Below, one piece after another: positions 21,721-31,318 of a stretch of 64,000 bases of DNA (its first letter is position 1; each line of letters opens with the position of its first letter). The notes beneath the pieces are model-generated. The model saw nothing but the letters and a program-made list of their open reading frames with translations. It was not told where the DNA came from and made no database searches. A program made the translations under genes and the position numbers. Source of the stretch: Ustilago trichophora (lineage: Eukaryota > Basidiomycota > Ustilaginomycetes > Ustilaginales > Ustilaginaceae). The stretch is taken from NCBI GenBank assembly GCA_900323505.1, contig OOIN01000008.1:1313459-1377458 (forward strand), given 5' to 3'.

Positions 21721-23452
21721 ATGATGACCAGCTTCCGCGCTCTGACCGTTGCGCTTGCGCTCGCTATCACCCTGGGCAATGTTCGAGCGCTCGTCCCTGC
21801 CCCGCTCTATCACCCTCAAAGCCCGCAGACTCCTGTGCCAGCAGGCTTCAAGCCAGCTCTCCCCTCCTCGTTGCCACCGATCCCGTCCAACCTTCCGAAC
21901 CTCCCCGCTGGTGGGCCAGGTGGCAAGACTCCTTCCTTCCCAGGTGGCTTGCCTCCTCTCCCTGCCCCCACGACATGGACCGATGCGAGGTATAACGACT
22001 ATCGACCTTCCAAGGCCCGTCTCTCTTACCGTGGTGACACCGGTATGGCCGTCTCCTGGTCTACACCCAAACAGCTTCCTCTTCCCGCCGTCCTGTTTGG
22101 CAAGAAGCCCGATCTTCTCAACAGAATCGCAACCAGCACCGACTCAGTGACATACAACACAAGCAGCTACTATTCAAACCACGTAGTCCTCGACCACCTT
22201 GAGCCAAATACCAAGTATTACTACCTTCCCATCCTCGGTGACCCTGTGAAAGATGTCAGGAGCTTCACCACTGCCCTTTCACCTGGAGATGACAGGGAGT
22301 ACACAATCGCCATTGTGGCGGACTTGGGAACGATGGGATCGCTGGGTTTGTCTGACAATGTTCCGCCCGGCGCCGCAAACCCGTTAACTACAGGGGAGGT
22401 GACAACGATTCAGAGGCTGACGATGGACAAGGGTCAGTACGATCACGTTGTGCATGTTGGTGATATCGCCTATGCCGACTACTGGCTGAAAGAAGTTGTG
22501 CTGGGATATATCAATGGATCGGTCGCCGCTGGACCAGAACTGTACGAGGAGATCAACGAGGAGTTCTTTGACGAGATGGAGGCGCTCACTTCCACCCTAC
22601 CCTACCACGTTGCTCCTGGCAATCACGATAGTAACTGCGACAATTCAGGTTACAAGAACTATACCGAATCCATCTGCCCTCCCGCCCTCACACATTTCAC
22701 CGGCTACAACCAACATTGGAATATGCCTTCCACCTTCTCTGGTGGCTTTAAGAATATGTGGTACTCATATAACGTTGGGATGGTCCACTATATCGTGTAC
22801 GACACCGAGACCGACCTTGGTCCCAACCTCACTGGACCTGAGGACCTTGGCGGCTCAAGTGGCGCCAACGATGGCCCGCTGGACCCAGCTCACCCAAGCG
22901 CTCAGCTTGACTTCCTGAAAAAGGATCTTGCCGCTGTGGACCGTTCAAAAACCCCTTGGATCGTTGCAGCAGGCCACAGACCCTGGTACATGGCGGCGAA
23001 GAGCAAAGATCTCTGTACTGTGTGCCAGGAGGCGTTTGAGCAGCTCTTCTACGACGCCGGTGTCGATCTGATCGTCAATGGGCACCAGCATAACATGCAG
23101 CGTCAGGCGCCTCTTGCCCCGGGGGCAAAAGTGGACGCAAATGGGTTGGACAACCCAAAAGCTCCTCTGTACATTTTGACGGGCGCAGCCGGACACTTTG
23201 ATGGTCTAGACAACGCACATATGCCCTACCCGGCCTACACCAAGTTTGTCAACGATACCCTGTATGGCTTCTCTCGGGTCACGTTCCACAACAAGACGCA
23301 CCGTAAGTATCAGAGCGGAGAAGAGGGAGGTTAGATGGAGAACTGACATACACACCCATTGCTTCGCTTCTGATGTACAAGTGACACACGACTTCGTCAG
23401 CTCGGCTACCAACAAGGTGCTGGATTCTGCAACGCTCTACAAGCAGCACTGA
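21721..23452 (+). CDS. Secreted purple acid phosphatase (metallophosphoesterase)
   Basis: Two exons, 21721..23302 and 23382..23452, give 550 residues. The donor is GTAAGT; the acceptor must be AAG at 23379-23381 to keep the frame, and the spliced tail LTHDFVSSATNKVLDSATLY restores a natural C-terminus. Residues 1-23 are a signal peptide. A fibronectin-like N domain follows (KARLSYRGDTGMAVSWSTP). The five metal-binding blocks of the family are all present: VADLG near 200, GDIAYADYW near 247, GNHDSNC near 300, GHRPWYMA near 418 and GHQHNMQRQAPL near 454. The Tyr in GDIAYADYW is the charge-transfer ligand of the Fe(III) site. Many NXS/T sites fit secretion. It should hydrolyse phosphate esters outside the cell. 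It converges with the NAA35 gene. Confidence 0.92.
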
Positions 23453-23645
23453 GCGACGAACGTCGAAAACTCCATCCACACGCTTCTTTCGATCGACATT
23501 GTGAAAGAAAACACTCTGCTTGTTGTCGTCACAGTATACGAATGGCCTATTCTATGTAGTAGTGTATTTCAAGCGAGGCAGAATTGAATGCGTGACTGGT
23601 ATATGATGGCTAAAAAAAGGGGGACGTGATTCCCGGTATTCTCGA

Positions 23646-26300
23646 TCATGCTGTGGAAGTGAAGCTCCTCCTTGGCTGGGGCGCAAACCACGTTGGAATC
23701 CATGGATGCTCAAACGTCCACGCTTGTAGTGCGCTTGCGGCTGAAGGCGCCGAGATTGATGATGCAGCGGTGCCGCTTGTCGTTGTTTCCTTGGCTACTG
23801 TCTTTTCCCGAAGCGCCAACTCCAGCGAATTGCGATTTTGTCGTGCAGTTGCCAAAAGCGACGAAGTAAAGCCGCTAAAGCCCCGAGCTCCAAGCTGCTG
23901 ACTTTGCTCGCCAGCGAATGTGCTCGTGAGCTGTTGCAGATGTACGATTGCCTCATCTAGCCTTTCTTTCGCTAACGTTGACAATGTGTCGTCGTCAGTG
24001 GCATCGAGTTCGGTCCGAAAAGCTGAGTACTCTTGCCAGAGTGGTTCGTTGGCATCATCGTCCTTTGAACTTCCACTTGTTGCGGTGCGACCGGGCGCGG
24101 TGGTTCGCATCCATTTGATCCTACTTGCAAAGATTGCCTTGGCGAGTTCGAGTTGAGACGCGTCTTCATCCGAATCCAACGGCCAAGAGAGTGGCGGCGG
24201 CCTCTTTTGGGCCGCGACGTCTTTTGCCGCTCGCTCAAAGAAGTGCGTCAAAAAGATGGCGCTGATCGCTAACTGTTCCAACGCTTGCGCAAGGTGGATC
24301 TGTCGCGACAGGTAGAGGATCGTTGCCGAGTACCTGCGGGGTCTTTGCTCTGGCGAGCACGCTTCGAGCGCCTTGGAAAGCTCATCACGAAGATCAGTGC
24401 AGACGAGCTTTTGCTCGACTTGAATCCGACTTGCAAGCCACCACATAGATTCGCTGTCATCACCTCGGCCGTAAAGCTCGAGCTCAAAACCGGAGAATGT
24501 GATCTGCGTCATGACTTCGAGCGCCAAGTGCTGTGTTGCCGCGAAGAGCGAATCGGGGATGTAGCGCTCGCTTGGCGCCAGGCAGGCCTCTAGTCGACGG
24601 CTGAGCTCGCTCGCTTCCTCAGAGATGTGTACCCATTCGCGGTAGAGCCTTGAAGCTAGGGTGCGTTTGCATCGTGCTCGATTTTGTGACAGCGTGCTAA
24701 GATACTGCACGAGCTGCCCTGCTACTCTCTGCATGAAGTAATGGACCCGCTGCCCTAACGGCGGTGGTGCGTTCCACATGGTTTGCGACCCGCCTTCTAC
24801 GTTGTTGCGTCCGATCCTTGACGCGCGCCGCAGAAGGAGCGGGTCGATGAGAGCAACCTCTTGAAAGAAGGTTTCGGTGAGCCAATCCAGTGGTAGTCGG
24901 CTCGCAATCATGTTGCGATCACAGACCGCGGTTTGCAGCAAGGAACGCACATAGGGGGTAGCAGATAGGGGTTGCACGGTCTGATACTGGATGGCACGAT
25001 GGGTGAAGAATGTCTTCCAGGACAGGAAGCCGGGATGTTGAAGGACGTGGACTACATCTTGAAGCTCCTCGAGAACGCCATCGAAGACGCGCCATGTTTC
25101 GGTGGGACTGGGCAGCGAGATAGGTCGAAGCGCTTGACACCATGCAAGACGACGGTTGTAGGCTGGATCGAATGCCGAGACTGATGCAGTAGAGGGCGCT
25201 GCATTGCGATTCGGCGGTTGCAGCGGGACGACTTTTGATGCGTCACGATCCGAATCACTTGAGCGCTGTTGAATCTGAGATTGGGCATGTTGGTTGACAG
25301 CAGAGGCAGCAGCTGGACGCAGGTGCATCCAATTGCGTCGAGCAAACTTGGTGTGCATGACCACGTCCAGTGGAGCGGCTTCAGCTGGATTCTGAAGGAG
25401 CCGCACTGCGTAGAGCATTTGCTTGCGAAAGTTGATCCTGGCCTTGAGAGATTCCACCTGCGATTGTTGCAGGATGTCTTGCCCCGACAGAAGCCATTCG
25501 AGTGCATCCTCGAGCTCAGCGATGACGTACCCGGTATCGGTTGTCTCGAGCAGGCTTAAGCCATTTTTGTCGGATGAGAAGTCTTCGCCGTCCTGAAGGT
25601 TCTGCTTGGAAGTGAGCTCAAGCCAGGCAATGTCGATTGTCTTGACTGTTGCGAGGATGAAGGCCCTCAGCACCTTGAAGACCAGCTGCAGAGGTGGCTG
25701 ATCGGTGCTGGATGAAGCTGTCGCGCTGCCTGCTGGAACCTCTTTCAAGCCAGCAGATGCAGATGACTGTTGGAAGCGCAGATGTTTGTGCGAAAGACTT
25801 TTCATAGCATGATAGTAAAGGCAAGTATAGAGAGTCTGGGACAATGCTGAGCCTTGGTGCCATGCTGCTTCACAGGCAAGGAGCCGGTCCATGATCCAAA
25901 GGACATCGGCGACCGCGAGCGGCTGAAAGGGATCAAATTCGGCTATTGAAGCCCCTTTCGAAAGGTTGTCCAAGCGATCTGATTCTGGCAGCTCTGATGC
26001 TGGCAAGTCCATACCCGAGTCCATTCTGGCGTCCATAATCTTGACCGCGGCCATCGAGTCCATCAAGGTGAAGTTGGAGATTGCCACCATCTGACCGAGC
26101 CGCAGCTCATCGCATGCTGAGAAGAGCAGTGCAGTTGCATCTTGAAACCCTGGGCATAAAGGTAGCGATCCTCTGACTTGGGATGGTGCTGCATCGGCAT
26201 CGGCGCTGCTCGCCAGAGGCTGAGCATCGTTTGCGCCCTGTTCCTGCGTGTCGAGGATCGATGCACTCACTCCCAATGGTGGGAGTTGTGGTGAGGTCAT
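23646..26300 (-). CDS. NAA35: NatC N-terminal acetyltransferase auxiliary subunit (Naa35/Mak10)
   Basis: One exon, 884 residues from the ATG at 26300; the frame is open further upstream without an ATG. Near residues 52-100 is the Mak10 signature: FQDATALLFSACDELRLGQ followed by ISNFTLMDSMAAVKIMDARM and DSGMDL, then the FDPFQPLAVADVLWIMDRLL segment. The remainder is alpha-helical, with FLSWKTFFTHRAIQYQ and a C-terminal helical bundle. Naa35 is the scaffold that holds the catalytic Naa30 and Naa38 and binds ribosomes; NatC acetylates N-terminal Met followed by hydrophobic residues. Low-complexity insertions (around the SSDSDRDASK and KDDDANEP segments) are the only unusual parts. Length is slightly above the usual 700-750. 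Confidence 0.9.
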   Translation of the reverse strand: MTSPQLPPLGVSASILDTQEQGANDAQPLASSADADAAPSQVRGSLPLCPGFQDATALLFSACDELRLGQMVAISNFTLMDSMAAVKIMDARMDSGMDLPASELPESDRLDNLSKGASIAEFDPFQPLAVADVLWIMDRLLACEAAWHQGSALSQTLYTCLYYHAMKSLSHKHLRFQQSSASAGLKEVPAGSATASSSTDQPPLQLVFKVLRAFILATVKTIDIAWLELTSKQNLQDGEDFSSDKNGLSLLETTDTGYVIAELEDALEWLLSGQDILQQSQVESLKARINFRKQMLYAVRLLQNPAEAAPLDVVMHTKFARRNWMHLRPAAASAVNQHAQSQIQQRSSDSDRDASKVVPLQPPNRNAAPSTASVSAFDPAYNRRLAWCQALRPISLPSPTETWRVFDGVLEELQDVVHVLQHPGFLSWKTFFTHRAIQYQTVQPLSATPYVRSLLQTAVCDRNMIASRLPLDWLTETFFQEVALIDPLLLRRASRIGRNNVEGGSQTMWNAPPPLGQRVHYFMQRVAGQLVQYLSTLSQNRARCKRTLASRLYREWVHISEEASELSRRLEACLAPSERYIPDSLFAATQHLALEVMTQITFSGFELELYGRGDDSESMWWLASRIQVEQKLVCTDLRDELSKALEACSPEQRPRRYSATILYLSRQIHLAQALEQLAISAIFLTHFFERAAKDVAAQKRPPPLSWPLDSDEDASQLELAKAIFASRIKWMRTTAPGRTATSGSSKDDDANEPLWQEYSAFRTELDATDDDTLSTLAKERLDEAIVHLQQLTSTFAGEQSQQLGARGFSGFTSSLLATARQNRNSLELALREKTVAKETTTSGTAASSISAPSAASALQAWTFEHPWIPTWFAPQPRRSFTSTA

Positions 26301-26629
26301 AGTCGTGGCATGACGCGAGCAAAGGGCGGAATGTCCGTAAAGTAGGGACGATTGCTGGTGAACTGGCAATGAGAATGACGAAGAGAATAGGTTGAGGGTG
26401 ATTCAGGTCTGGAAGAAGCGTCAATCCCGTCTGACAGATGCGTGCATCACACAGGCTCACTACAGTACAAGGTGGGTGGAGGACGACCTGTGCATGATTT
26501 AGCACCCAATAAAATGTAAGACCCTTCTTATTCGAACAAATGATCGGGCAAAAAAGCCAAGGTGAGACTCAATCGGCGACCCAGGATACACACCAGTGCA
26601 TATCGCGAACGTCACCTTGACACAATTGG

Positions 26630-26631
<2 letters not shown>

Positions 26632-26667
<36 letters not shown>
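26632..26667. repeat. Poly-T tract (36 T)
   Basis: Uninterrupted run of 36 thymines between the NAA35 gene and the ferric reductase promoter. Confidence 0.9.
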
Positions 26668-27346
26668 CCCCTCTTCTCAGCCATCACGGACAATCCGGTG
26701 TCTTGCCAACGTATCAAAGAAGGCCAACTGCCATCTTTGCTTCCCTCTGTTGTACTATGTAAGCAGGTACGAGGATATCAACGACTTGTGCTTCTTTAAG
26801 CCAGACTGGGCGCGCTGCTCTCGCACTAGTGTGTTGAGAGGGAGCGATCAACAGCACTCTGATAAGCCGAGGTTGAGGTGAGGACTTGCCAAAAGTGAGG
26901 TATGTTGTTGCCAGTGCACTACCAATTCAAGTGGTACCGAAGCTGCACCGACCATACTTGTAAAAGAGAAAGCCCCAGAACCGAAGAGCCGGACGAGCAG
27001 AAGTTTGACTTTGCTCCGAGCTGTGTGAGTTCTTATCAGATGGCCGGATCATCGACAAGCACTTGTCACCCTATTTCTGTTAGCCACGATCGAAGCACCG
27101 TAGAGGAGAGTGAAAAGTCGCAGGCGAGATGCACAAGGTGCATTAGCCTACTTGCGATGCAAGCCGTCTGCAAACTCTGCAAGCACGCGGCGGAGTGACT
27201 GACATTCAAGAGCCATTGTTCGACTCAGAACGATCCAAGCGGGAAGAATCGGAACCAGGTGTGTCTGTGGAATGTGCTGCAACAACCATTGGTGGAGCAG
27301 TGCGTTGGCGCTCAGACGTTGAAGGTGGACACAAAAAAGCGAGCTG

Positions 27347-27375
27347 TCTTATCTGATTGGATCGAAATCTGATAA
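27347..27375. promoter_or_regulatory. Pair of iron-type GATA elements overlapping a CCAAT box
   Basis: On the minus strand ATCAGATAA (27349-27357) and on the plus strand ATCTGATAA (27367-27375) face each other across 9 bases. Both are perfect matches to ATCWGATAA, the consensus of the iron-responsive GATA repressors Fep1/SreA and relatives of the smut regulator Urbs1. The minus-strand element directly abuts CCAAT (27356-27360). The first 17 bases recur exactly upstream of the MFS transporter. Confidence 0.65.
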
Positions 27376-28001
27376 AGAAATCCTTCTTGCAGCAATCAAA
27401 ATACATGTTTTACTGCTGCATTTCAACGTCAATTAAATCCAAATGTATTCTGACACTACTAGTCGACGCACCTCGTCTTTTCATGCTCCGTCGCCACGCA
27501 CACCTTGAGACAACATTCTCAAACTGCTTCAGCAATTCCCCCACTCCGACTGGTGCTCAGCACTGTCTCTTTGCGACCAAAGCTCGGACCGTTTCACTGT
27601 CTACAAAATCGATTCTGATTGGACTGAGAACATGAAAAAGTGGAAAGGGCGCAATAGACTGTATGTCACTCGTTTGCAGGATTGCGATGGACTACGTCTG
27701 AACCCACCCAGACAACCGGCAAGCCTCACTTGGCCTAGCAACGTGAGCGCTATCACATGTCACCTCTTCATGCACCCACCAATCTTAGAGCAAATAAACT
27801 CAGCCCTCAAACCTTGTATTGAACCTTGTCGATTGGTCGGGAAACCTTGCAACGATGCACGACTCTGAGAGTATGTTTAAGGCTCGCACGTTTTCTTCGA
27901 AGATCAGAGATGCTCTGCTGTCATCGTGTCGCTTTGTTCAATCAATTCGGGTCGGATGCGACTTTCCGAGAAGAAGGACGGAAAGCAGAATGCTTGATAC
28001 A

Positions 28002-28010
28002 ATCTGATAA
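28002..28010 (+). promoter_or_regulatory. ATCTGATAA element (iron-type GATA site)
   Basis: Perfect match to ATCWGATAA, 744 bases before the ferric reductase start codon. Confidence 0.55.
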
Positions 28011-28304
28011 AGTGGAGAATCGAAACATGCTTTCGGCGTGCTAGCACTCACCGCAGGCTTGCATAACTTTGATCACTTTGGACCGCCGCTTCAAATGCAG
28101 AATGCGGCTCCGCAGCCTCTTTGTCCGTCGGTTCTCATTTGTTCTTGTCAGGTTTCACTCCCACGCGAGGGACAAAGAAGCGGTACTTGTCATTGTACTT
28201 CTGTACCTCGACCAATCAGCTACAATATCTTTGCACGAGAGTTCGCCCGTGCGCTCTTTCTCTCCTTGCATGCGAGCGGACCAGCTGCGTCCGTTCCCCT
28301 TCGG

Positions 28305-28313
28305 ATCTGATAA
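28305..28313 (+). promoter_or_regulatory. ATCTGATAA element (iron-type GATA site)
   Basis: Perfect match to ATCWGATAA, 441 bases before the ferric reductase start codon; the closest of the four. Confidence 0.6.
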
Positions 28314-28674
28314 TCGTCCCCACCGGGATCAAGTGACATTTGACTAGCTCGCGTGGCTCTCCCGTGCTCGCAAAACCTATGCTCGCAAAGTCTGAGCCTT
28401 AAGCCGGCGAGGGACTACCGGCGCTTGATGCTTGTGTCAACAAAAGAGCGCCACAGTCACCGAAAAACTTTGGCATAGTCATCGGGACCGCACGAGGGCT
28501 TGACCTCTTTCCGAAAGGTTTTCAACCGCCTCGAATGGAAAGATGGAAGGACTCGGGAAAGCAGGAACCGCTCGCTACTGCTTGAGCCAAGGACAGTACC
28601 GTCCACCTGCCAAATACAGTTCTTTTCTGCTACTGGCGAAGATGTCAGCGACCGAAGCAGGGGCTGCTAGATGG

Positions 28675-28682
28675 TATAAGAA
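28675..28682 (+). promoter_or_regulatory. TATA box of ferric reductase gene 1
   Basis: TATAAGAA, 79 bases before the start codon at 28754. Confidence 0.5.
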
Positions 28683-28753
28683 CAGGGTGCTTCTCGGTAG
28701 TTTTGCTTCACCAAACCAACCAGCACTCATTCACCACTCTTCTACCTGACAAG

Positions 28754-31318
28754 ATGATCGCTAAGCCGTGGGAGCTAGACGCCAAGGCATGGCGTCGAAT
28801 CAACAAGCTCCCTCCCGCCCAACGCGAATATGGCATCGCCACCTATCGTCACTTTAACTACAACTCTTTCAAAGTTCCATGCTACAGCGCGTGAGTCCAC
28901 TACCGTCTTCATGCCTCGTCGTTCCTCCCTTCTGACTAGTCCTAATCGAGATCCAACTTGTATATCCTGTCCCACCTCTTCGCTCGCCCGTGTTGCAGAT
29001 TTGTGATCTACGGCCTCTTCCTGTTCCTTATCATTACGGCTAGCACAAACAAGCTGATGGCATGGGCATGTCCATCTTTTCATGCAAAGCTCAAGCAAAG
29101 GTTGAGGCTTCTCCGTGCTCACGTGCTTGAGCACCCGCTCTTCAAACGCAAGCACTCTTCGGTCGTCTCCTTCCCTTTCCTTCGATGGCTCACTTTACAG
29201 CTTCCTCTGCGAGGCGAGGCCATCGTCCTCTTACTCTTGTCGCTCATCAACTTCCTCCCCCTCGTCGCCTTCTACGATCTGTATGTAGGTGATCACAACA
29301 CCTTCTATCCTGGTCCTACCAGCAAGCGCGATCAAATCTGCCGTCATCTGGCAGATCGAACTGCCATCCTTGGTACAGCACAGCTTCCGTTGCTCATTCT
29401 GATGGCAAGCAAGAGGACACCCTTGGCGATTGTGGCTGGTCTCGGCATGAACAGTCTGATGCTGTACCACAGGTGGATCGCAAGATGGTTTTGGCTGCAC
29501 ATCTTGATCCACGCTTCCGCTTATACTGCCATCTATGTCCGCAGGGGTGGAGTAGCAGAGATGCTGGAGGACACCTACATCAAGTGGGGTGTGGCTGGGC
29601 TGAGCATGATGTTCGGCCTTGTCTTCCTTTCTTTGAGGGCGCTGCGCCAACGCTTCTACGAGGTAAGTATGAGGCGAGTTCTAGAGGGCGCCTTTCTCCA
29701 GCATGAAGTTTCCTTCGCTGACTTCTGCCCTTGACTACCACACAGGTGTTCGTGATGCTTCATATCGCCATGGCGTTCTTCGCCGTTCTCGGCACATACC
29801 TTCACATTGCGTTGATCAAGTCTCCAAAGGTAAGTGAGCTGCGGCCGCTCACACAACCTCCATTTCCACACGTTGTACATTGGAAAGATGTTGACAACCT
29901 TGAATCGGATCCCATCTTCTACAATGATACAGTTCCAAATCTTTGTGGTGATGACGGAAATCTCCGCCGCAGTCTGGGCCTTTGACCGCGCTGCTCGTTT
30001 CGCCAGCCGAATCTATCTCTCCTTCTTCTTGCCCCGTCTGAGTACATCCAACGCCAAGCAAGGCTCCTCCCTCATCAAATGCGCCTCAGGTGGGATCCGC
30101 GCCTACGGCAGCAACAGCGAGTACACTCGCCTTCGCATCTCAGTGCCCGCATCTAGGCTTCGACTCACCAATCAGCCTAAATTGTTGGGAGGCATCGCTG
30201 GTGGTGATGATATTCGCATCACAATCCCACGCTTGCAATGGGTTGGTGAACATCCCTTCACCGTCTTTGCGGTGGGCACCCAGCCAGAGGATCCTACTCG
30301 AGGCTACATAGACCTGCTCATCAAGACCGAGGCAGGACTCACACGAAAACTCGCTCGTCATATCAGCAAGCAGAGGACTCAAGAGGGAGAACCAAAGGAT
30401 GTGGAGCTAGCAGGTAACGATGGAAAGGAAAGCAAGGTGGCTGTCATGATCGAAGGACCCTTCGGAATCATTCCAGACATTCATAGTGCTACCGATTTGG
30501 TGCTCGTATCAGGCGGTATTGCGATCACTTTCTGTTGGCCCCTTTTTGTGGCAGCGGTGAGGGCCAGCGCGAACTCCGTTCTCCGCTCTTGTAAGCTAGT
30601 CTGGATTGTTCGAGACCAGAGTAAGTACCACAAGCTCCGAGCGCGTGCATTGGCACGCAAGGTACACGGATCCATACACTGACAAACGCATTTTCTCGCT
30701 TACTGACGACGATCCAATTCGTTGACAGGTACGCTGAAACTTGTTGAAGAGGCATTTACCGAGCTGATCGAAGAGATGGAGGCGCAGCAAGGCCGGAAGG
30801 GCTGCCGTTTCTCGATGGATATTTACGTCACTTCGCACACACACACAACGTCGAGCCAGACCAGCTCGGGTATTGGTACTGGTTCCGTAAACTCAGGACC
30901 CTTCTCGCCCTGTTCACGATCGTCCTCCTCAAACTCAATCAAAGAAAAGTTGCCTGCTGAGTCCTCTCAGGCAGGAGGGTCTCCAACATTCTCCTCGGAG
31001 CTCACAAATAGCAGCCTAGAGCTTCCTATACTTTCGCGTCAGAGTCAAACACTGCCAGACAACAGAGCAGAGGAGAATCTCTTTTCCGACCGAAAAAATG
31101 GAGATCTGGTCAAGGTTACTCAATTCATTGGTCGACCCGAGGTTCTTTCATCTGCTCTCTTCGGTCATCTAGAAGAAGGAGCATCGCAGGAGGAGAGGTG
31201 CTTGACAGTCGGCCTCTGCGGACCACCAAGCTTGTGCGACGACGTCCGGGTAGAGACCATCAAGCTGCTGAAGAAGGGTGTTCACGTCGAGCTCCTCGAG
31301 GACTGCTTCACGTGGTAG
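28754..31318 (+). CDS. Ferric reductase 1 (FRE family, NADPH/FAD/haem b)
   Basis: Five exons: 28754..28890, 28999..29662, 29746..29829, 29933..30620 and 30729..31318, all with GT-AG introns and consistent phases; 720 residues. The membrane domain carries two pairs of histidines 14 residues apart, H203/H217 and H273/H287, the expected ligands of the two haems b of fungal Fre proteins. The FAD-binding motif HPFTVFAVG and the NADPH-binding GPFG and VSGGIAITF follow, and the protein ends with the family terminus EDCFTW. It reduces Fe(III), and possibly Cu(II) or Fe(III)-siderophores, at the outer face of the membrane using cytosolic NADPH. A short Ser/Thr-rich linker of about 100 residues interrupts the NAD domain. 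Four GATA elements upstream indicate repression by iron. A second, divergent copy lies 3.9 kb downstream. Confidence 0.92.

Larger units (their letters stand above)
26301..28753. other. Upstream region of the first ferric reductase, with GATA-site cluster
   Basis: No gene supported; only short unrelated frames. It contains a 36-base poly-T tract, then from 27349 to 28313 four perfect ATCWGATAA elements and, further left, a TCTGATAAG at 26858-26866. The TATA-like TATAAGAA lies at 28675. Confidence 0.6.
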
